Source: Frankiales bacterium
GTDB taxonomy: Bacteria > Actinomycetota > Actinomycetes > Mycobacteriales > SCTD01
NCBI GenBank assembly: GCA_025464915.1
Contig: JAODNF010000298.1
Coordinates: forward strand, 1-15,238
Length of the DNA stretch: 15,238 bases
Direction: 5' to 3'
The translations under genes were made by a program, and so were the position numbers. Each line of letters opens with the position of its first letter. Positions within the stretch are counted from its first letter, which is position 1. Of this stretch, positions 11,945 through 15,238 are shown one piece after another. The notes under the pieces are model-generated. The model was given only the letters and a program-made list of their open reading frames with translations. It was not told the DNA's origin and did no database searches.

Positions 11945-13047
11945 AGATCGGGCCCATCGCGGTCGACTCCCCCGTCGTCCTGGCCCCCATGGCCGGCGTC
12001 ACCAACGCGGCGTTCCGCGCGCTCTGCCGCTCCTTCGGCGGTGGCCTGTACGTCAGCGAGATGGTCTCCGCGCGCGCCCTCTGCGAGGGGCACGAGCGCA
12101 CCTTCACGATGATCGCCGGGGCACCTGACGAACCGATCCGCTCCGTCCAGCTCTACGGCGTCGACCCCTACTGGGTGTCGGAGGCCGTGAAGCGGGTCGT
12201 CGACTGCGGCGTCGACCACATCGACATCAACTCCGGGTGCCCCTCGCCCAAGGTCACCCGTCGCGGCGGTGGCGGCGCCCTGCCGGCCCACCACGTGCTC
12301 TTCGGCGACATCGTGACGGCGGCGGTCAGGGCCGCGGGACCGGTCCCCGTCACGGTGAAGATGCGCAAGGGCATCGACGACGACAACCTGACCTACGTCG
12401 AGGCTGCCCGCGCCGCCGAGGACGCCGGCGTCGCGGCCATCGCCCTGCACGCCCGTACCGTCTACCAGCTCTACAGCGGGTTCGCCGACTGGGCGGCGAT
12501 CGCCCACCTGAAGTCGGTCGTCTCCTCCGTACCTGTCCTCGGCAACGGCGACATCTGGTGCGGCGCCGACGGTGTCCGCATGGTCGCCGAGACCGGCTGC
12601 GACGGCGTCGTCGTCGGGCGCGGCTGCCTCGGCCGGCCGTGGCTGTTCCAGGAGCTCGCCGACGCCTTCGCCGGCCGTCCCGTCGCGACGCCGCCGACCC
12701 TGGGTGAGGTCGCCACGATCATGGCCCGGCACGCCCGGCTGCTCGTCGACCACATGGGGGACGAGCCCTTCGCCGTCCGTGACTTCCGCAAGCACACCGG
12801 CTGGTACCTCACCGGCTTCCCCGCGGGGGGCGAGATGCGCCGCAAGCTGGCGATGGCCGGCTCCCTCGCGGAGCTCGACGACCTGCTGGGAGCGCTCGAC
12901 CCGACCGCCACACTGCGCCCCGGCGACGAGGCGCTCCCCCGAGGGCACTCGCACGGTCCCAAGGACGTGTCCCTGCCGGACCGCTGGATGCAGACCCGGG
13001 ACGACCCGACGCCCCCCAGCGGCGCCGACAAGGCCTACTGCGGCTGA
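11935..13047 (+). CDS. dusB: tRNA-dihydrouridine synthase (DusB/NifR3 family)
   Basis: A 370-aa flavoenzyme that reduces uridine to dihydrouridine in tRNA D-loops using FMN and NADPH. It has a TIM barrel with the N-terminal FMN motif VVLAPMAGVTNAAFR (14-28), FGGGLYVSEM, the catalytic Cys in INSGCPSPKVTRRGGG (C102), VTVKMRKGID, AIALHARTVYQLYSG and the phosphate-binding GNGDIWCG and GVVVGRGCLGRPWLF. A C-terminal helical recognition domain follows (FRKHTGWYLTGFP). The extra C-terminal tail (about 40 residues, Pro/Gly/Asp-rich) is longer than in many homologues. GTG 11935 overlaps maf by 10 nt; an upstream in-frame start would only extend further into maf. The assignment to the DusB subfamily rests on overall resemblance, so DusA/DusC-type alternatives are less likely but not excluded. 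Confidence 0.93.
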   Translation: MELKIGPIAVDSPVVLAPMAGVTNAAFRALCRSFGGGLYVSEMVSARALCEGHERTFTMIAGAPDEPIRSVQLYGVDPYWVSEAVKRVVDCGVDHIDINSGCPSPKVTRRGGGGALPAHHVLFGDIVTAAVRAAGPVPVTVKMRKGIDDDNLTYVEAARAAEDAGVAAIALHARTVYQLYSGFADWAAIAHLKSVVSSVPVLGNGDIWCGADGVRMVAETGCDGVVVGRGCLGRPWLFQELADAFAGRPVATPPTLGEVATIMARHARLLVDHMGDEPFAVRDFRKHTGWYLTGFPAGGEMRRKLAMAGSLAELDDLLGALDPTATLRPGDEALPRGHSHGPKDVSLPDRWMQTRDDPTPPSGADKAYCG

Positions 13048-13090
13048 CCCCAGTCGCGATCCTCGAGCGCCCGCTGCCCGACGCGAGCGG

Positions 13091-13219
13091 AGGAGGCGCG
13101 CAATGATCACCTCGCCGGCAGTGCCGGGGCCCTTCGACCGGGCCGTCGCACTGACTGGGCACCGGGCGATCGGAGATCGCGTTGTCAGGGCTTGCGCGAC
13201 TGCTCGGCCTCGTCGGTGA
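13091..13219 (+). CDS. Possible 38-aa small ORF with a strong Shine-Dalgarno
   Basis: AGGAGG (13091-13096) lies 6 nt before ATG 13103, which opens a 38-codon frame ending at 13219 (MITSPAVPGPFDRAVALTGH, then an Arg-rich tail). The coordinates here include the ribosome site. The gap between the convergent dus and dxs genes is 137 nt, and the frame overlaps the 3' end of dxs (13185-13219) on the opposite strand. This is the best Shine-Dalgarno in the window, but composition at this GC content makes such frames common. I do not recognise the peptide and consider it tentative. It has no membrane segment; the C-terminus is basic. Confidence 0.3.
   Translation, partial: RRRAMITSPAVPGPFDRAVALTGHRAIGDRVVRACATARPRR
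13166..13180. repeat. Short palindrome at the convergent dus/dxs junction
   Basis: GCGATC (13166-13171) and GATCGC (13175-13180) flank GGA, just beyond the dxs stop codon (13185-13187). It could contribute to dxs or dus termination, but the stem is only 6 bp and no T-tract follows on either strand. Confidence 0.3.
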
Positions 13220-15086
13220 GCGCAGGCTCGATGCGGGCGACCATCTCGACGACCTTGCGGGCGATCTCCTGGGCGGTGAGGCCGATCTCCGCGTGCACCT
13301 CGGCCCGGGAGCCGTGGTCGAGAAAGCGCTGCGGGATGCCGAGGTCGCGGCAGGGCACGTCGACGTCCGCGTCGCGCAGGGCCTGGCTGACGACCGAGCC
13401 GACGCCGCCGACGCGACCGTTGTCCTCGACCGTGACGACGAGGCGGTGCCGTGCGGCGATCCGGACCAGGTCCGCGGAGACCGGCGTGACCCAGCGAGGG
13501 TCGACGACGGAGACCGAGATCCCTTGCTTCTCAACCCTTTGGGCCACGTCGAGCGCCGTCCGGGCCATCGCGCCGACAGCCACGACGAGGACGTCGCTGC
13601 CCTCGCGCAGCACGTCGACCGTGCCGTGCCGCTGGAGCGCGGGGATGTCGTCACCGACCGGCCCACGCGGGAACCTCAGGGCGGTCGGGCCGTCGTCGAC
13701 GGCGATGGCCTCGCGCAGCTCCTCGCGCAGGGTCGCGCCGTCGCGCGGGGCGGCGATGCGGATGCCCGGGACGACCTGCAGGATCGAGAGGTCCCACATG
13801 CCGTTGTGGCTGGCACCGTCGGGGCCGGTGATGCCGGCGCGGTCGAGGACGAGCGTGACGGGCAGCTTGTGCAGGGCAACGTCCATCAGGGTCTGGTCGA
13901 AGGCCCGGTTGAGGAACGTCGCGTAGATGCAGACCACCGGGTGCATGCCGCCCATCGCGAGCCCCGCGGCCGAGGTGACCGCGTGCTGCTCGGCGATACC
14001 GACGTCGAAGACACGGTCGGGGTGGGCCTGACTGAAGCGCAGCAGGCCCACGGGCTGCAGCATGGCGGCCGTGATCGCCACGACGTCGGGGCGCTCGTCC
14101 CCGATCCGCGCGACCTCGTCGGCGAAGACGTTGGTCCACGTCGCGGCCCCCGCGCTGGCCTTGCCCGTCAGCGGGTCGGTGTCGGGCCCGACCTGGTGCA
14201 GGCAGTCGTTCTCGTCGTCGACGGCCGGCTGGTAACCGAAGCCCTTCACCGTGACGGCATGCACGATCACCGGACCGCCGAAGTCGCGGGCGGCGCGCAG
14301 GGCGTTCTCCATGGCCTGCTCGTCGTGGCCGTCGATCGGGCCGTAGTACTTCAGGCCGAGGTCCTCGAAGAGCACCTGCGGCTGCAGGAAGTCCTTGATG
14401 CCCCGCTTGAGCCCGTGCAGCGCGGTGTAGGCGGACGGGCCGACCACAGGGGTCTTGTTGAGCGTCTCCTTGACCTTCGCCAGTGCCCGCTCGTAGCCCT
14501 GCGTCGTGCGCAGGCCCGCGAGGTGCTCGGCCAGCCCGCCGATCGTCGGGGCGTAGGACCTGCCGTTGTCGTTGACGACGATCACCACCGGCAGCCGGGC
14601 GGCGGCGATGTTGTTGAGCGCCTCCCAGCACATGCCGCCCGTGAGCGCGCCGTCGCCGACGACCGCGACGACGTGGCGCTGCTCGCCGCGGAGGGCGAAC
14701 GCCTTGGACATGCCGTCGGCGTACGACAGCGCCGTGGACGCGTGGCTGTTCTCGATGAGGTCGTGCTCGGACTCGGTGGAGCTCGGGTAGCCGGACAGGC
14801 CCCCACGGCTGCGCAGGGAAGCGAACTCGGCGAGTCGCCCGGTGACGAGCTTGTGGACGTACGCCTGGTGGCCGGTGTCCCAGAGCACCTTGTCGCGAGG
14901 CGAGTCGAAGACCCGGTGGATCGCCAAGGTGATCTCGACGACCCCGAGGCTCGGGCCGAGGTGCCCACCGGTCCGCGAGACGACGTCGATCATGGTGTCG
15001 CGGATCTCGCTGGCGAGCATCGGCAGCTGCGACGCGGGCAGCCGCTTGAGGTCGTCGGGGCCGTCGATCGACGCGAGCAGGCTCAC
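13185..15086 (-). CDS. dxs: 1-deoxy-D-xylulose-5-phosphate synthase
   Basis: A 633-aa thiamin-diphosphate enzyme that condenses pyruvate and glyceraldehyde 3-phosphate to DXP, the entry step of the MEP isoprenoid pathway and a precursor of the thiamin thiazole. Features in order are SRTGGHLGPSLGVVE (37-51, with the conserved His near 42), LWDTGHQAYVHK (68-79), the ThDP signature GDGALTGG (144-151) followed by VNDNGRSY (171-178), GLKYYGPIDGHD, the transketolase-like pyrimidine region with DVGIAEQHAVTSAAG (catalytic Glu), and the C-terminal domain (VSVVDPRWVTPV, VVTVEDNGRVGGVGS). The length is typical (E. coli 620). GTG 15086 follows a minus-strand -10-like TAGACT by 7 nt with no Shine-Dalgarno. 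Dxs supplies the isoprenoid precursors used by the prenyl synthase and the crt genes in this window. Confidence 0.97.
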   Translation of the reverse strand: MSLLASIDGPDDLKRLPASQLPMLASEIRDTMIDVVSRTGGHLGPSLGVVEITLAIHRVFDSPRDKVLWDTGHQAYVHKLVTGRLAEFASLRSRGGLSGYPSSTESEHDLIENSHASTALSYADGMSKAFALRGEQRHVVAVVGDGALTGGMCWEALNNIAAARLPVVIVVNDNGRSYAPTIGGLAEHLAGLRTTQGYERALAKVKETLNKTPVVGPSAYTALHGLKRGIKDFLQPQVLFEDLGLKYYGPIDGHDEQAMENALRAARDFGGPVIVHAVTVKGFGYQPAVDDENDCLHQVGPDTDPLTGKASAGAATWTNVFADEVARIGDERPDVVAITAAMLQPVGLLRFSQAHPDRVFDVGIAEQHAVTSAAGLAMGGMHPVVCIYATFLNRAFDQTLMDVALHKLPVTLVLDRAGITGPDGASHNGMWDLSILQVVPGIRIAAPRDGATLREELREAIAVDDGPTALRFPRGPVGDDIPALQRHGTVDVLREGSDVLVVAVGAMARTALDVAQRVEKQGISVSVVDPRWVTPVSADLVRIAARHRLVVTVEDNGRVGGVGSVVSQALRDADVDVPCRDLGIPQRFLDHGSRAEVHAEIGLTAQEIARKVVEMVARIEPALTDEAEQSRKP

Positions 15087-15093
15087 GCCGGTC

Positions 15094-15099
15094 AGTCTA
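15094..15099 (-). promoter_or_regulatory. -10 box of a leaderless promoter for dxs
   Basis: On the minus strand TAGACT lies 7 nt before GTG 15086, and its first three bases are the stop codon of the upstream gene. No Shine-Dalgarno is present. Inference from spacing. Confidence 0.5.
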
Positions 15100-15238
15100 G
15101 AGCCGCGGGACCCAGCGCTCGCCGCGGAGCGCCGCCTCCACCAGCTCGACCTCGCGGGCCGCCTGGGCCAGCCGGCGGCCCTCGCGGTCGTACGCCCCCA
15201 GCACCGCCTCGACCACGTCGGGGGGGACGACGTCCTTG
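15097..15238 (-). CDS. 3' end of an unidentified gene
   Basis: An open minus-strand frame enters from the right edge and ends at TAG (15099-15097), ten bases before the dxs start. The 46 visible residues (KDVVPPDVVEAVLGAYDREG, then RRLAQAAREVELVEAALRGE and RWVPRL) form a helical, charged C-terminus. It has the codon bias of a real gene: G or C dominates third positions and the reading is uninterrupted. Too little is visible to name the family. It is transcribed in the same direction as dxs, with no space for a separate untranslated leader. Confidence 0.65.
   Translation of the reverse strand, partial: KDVVPPDVVEAVLGAYDREGRRLAQAAREVELVEAALRGERWVPRL

Overview
The window is very GC-rich and gene-dense, with many GTG starts, 4-nt start/stop overlaps and gene families typical of Actinobacteria (an Rv2175c-type DNA-binding protein, a heterodimeric CrtYc/CrtYd lycopene cyclase, a methionine aminopeptidase with a SEC-C zinc motif, and an LAATG cell-wall sorting signal). 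I infer a high-GC actinomycete, possibly of the Nocardioides type. The sequence alone does not prove the genus.

Layout. (1-154, minus) start of a SIMPL-domain gene, divergent from (181-1206, plus) an all-trans polyprenyl (GGPP-type) diphosphate synthase. (1224-2222) SEC-C/type I methionine aminopeptidase. A perfect 28-bp inverted repeat (2223-2285) follows and runs into a lipoprotein gene (2229-2855). (2866-5150) crtI-crtB, phytoene desaturase and synthase, joined by an ATGA overlap. (5162-6727) a secreted Asp-box beta-propeller protein with an LAATG sorting signal. Convergent to it is a minus-strand operon (8430 to 6636): Rv2175c-like regulator, thiS, thiE, crtYc, crtYd. (8483-9772, plus) sugar-lactone oxidase/dehydrogenase, convergent with (9742-10227, minus) an SRPBCC protein. 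After a 285-bp divergent intergenic region with hairpins come an unrecognised protein (10513-11358), Maf (11378-11944) and a DusB-type tRNA-dihydrouridine synthase (11935-13047). Then convergent dxs (13185-15086, minus) and the 3' end of another minus-strand gene (15097-15238).

How the genes fit together. Dxs makes DXP for the MEP isoprenoid pathway. The prenyl synthase extends isoprenoids, CrtB condenses GGPP to phytoene, CrtI desaturates it to lycopene, and CrtYc+CrtYd cyclise the ends. The cyclase genes are not next to crtIB but at the tail of a thiamin (thiS-thiE) operon. DXP is also a precursor of the thiamin thiazole and Dxs needs thiamin diphosphate, so there is a metabolic reason for the grouping, though a regulatory link is only inference. 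No lycopene elongase (crtEb) is seen in the window.

A recurring feature is leaderless promoter architecture: a TAnnnT-like -10 box lies 5-9 nt before the start codon at ten gene starts, with no Shine-Dalgarno sequence. I found no clear defence, mobile or wholly new multi-gene system. The most unusual items are the palindrome that supplies a lipoprotein's start codon, the antisense overlap of crtYd with a sortase signal, and the hairpin-bearing divergent intergenic region.
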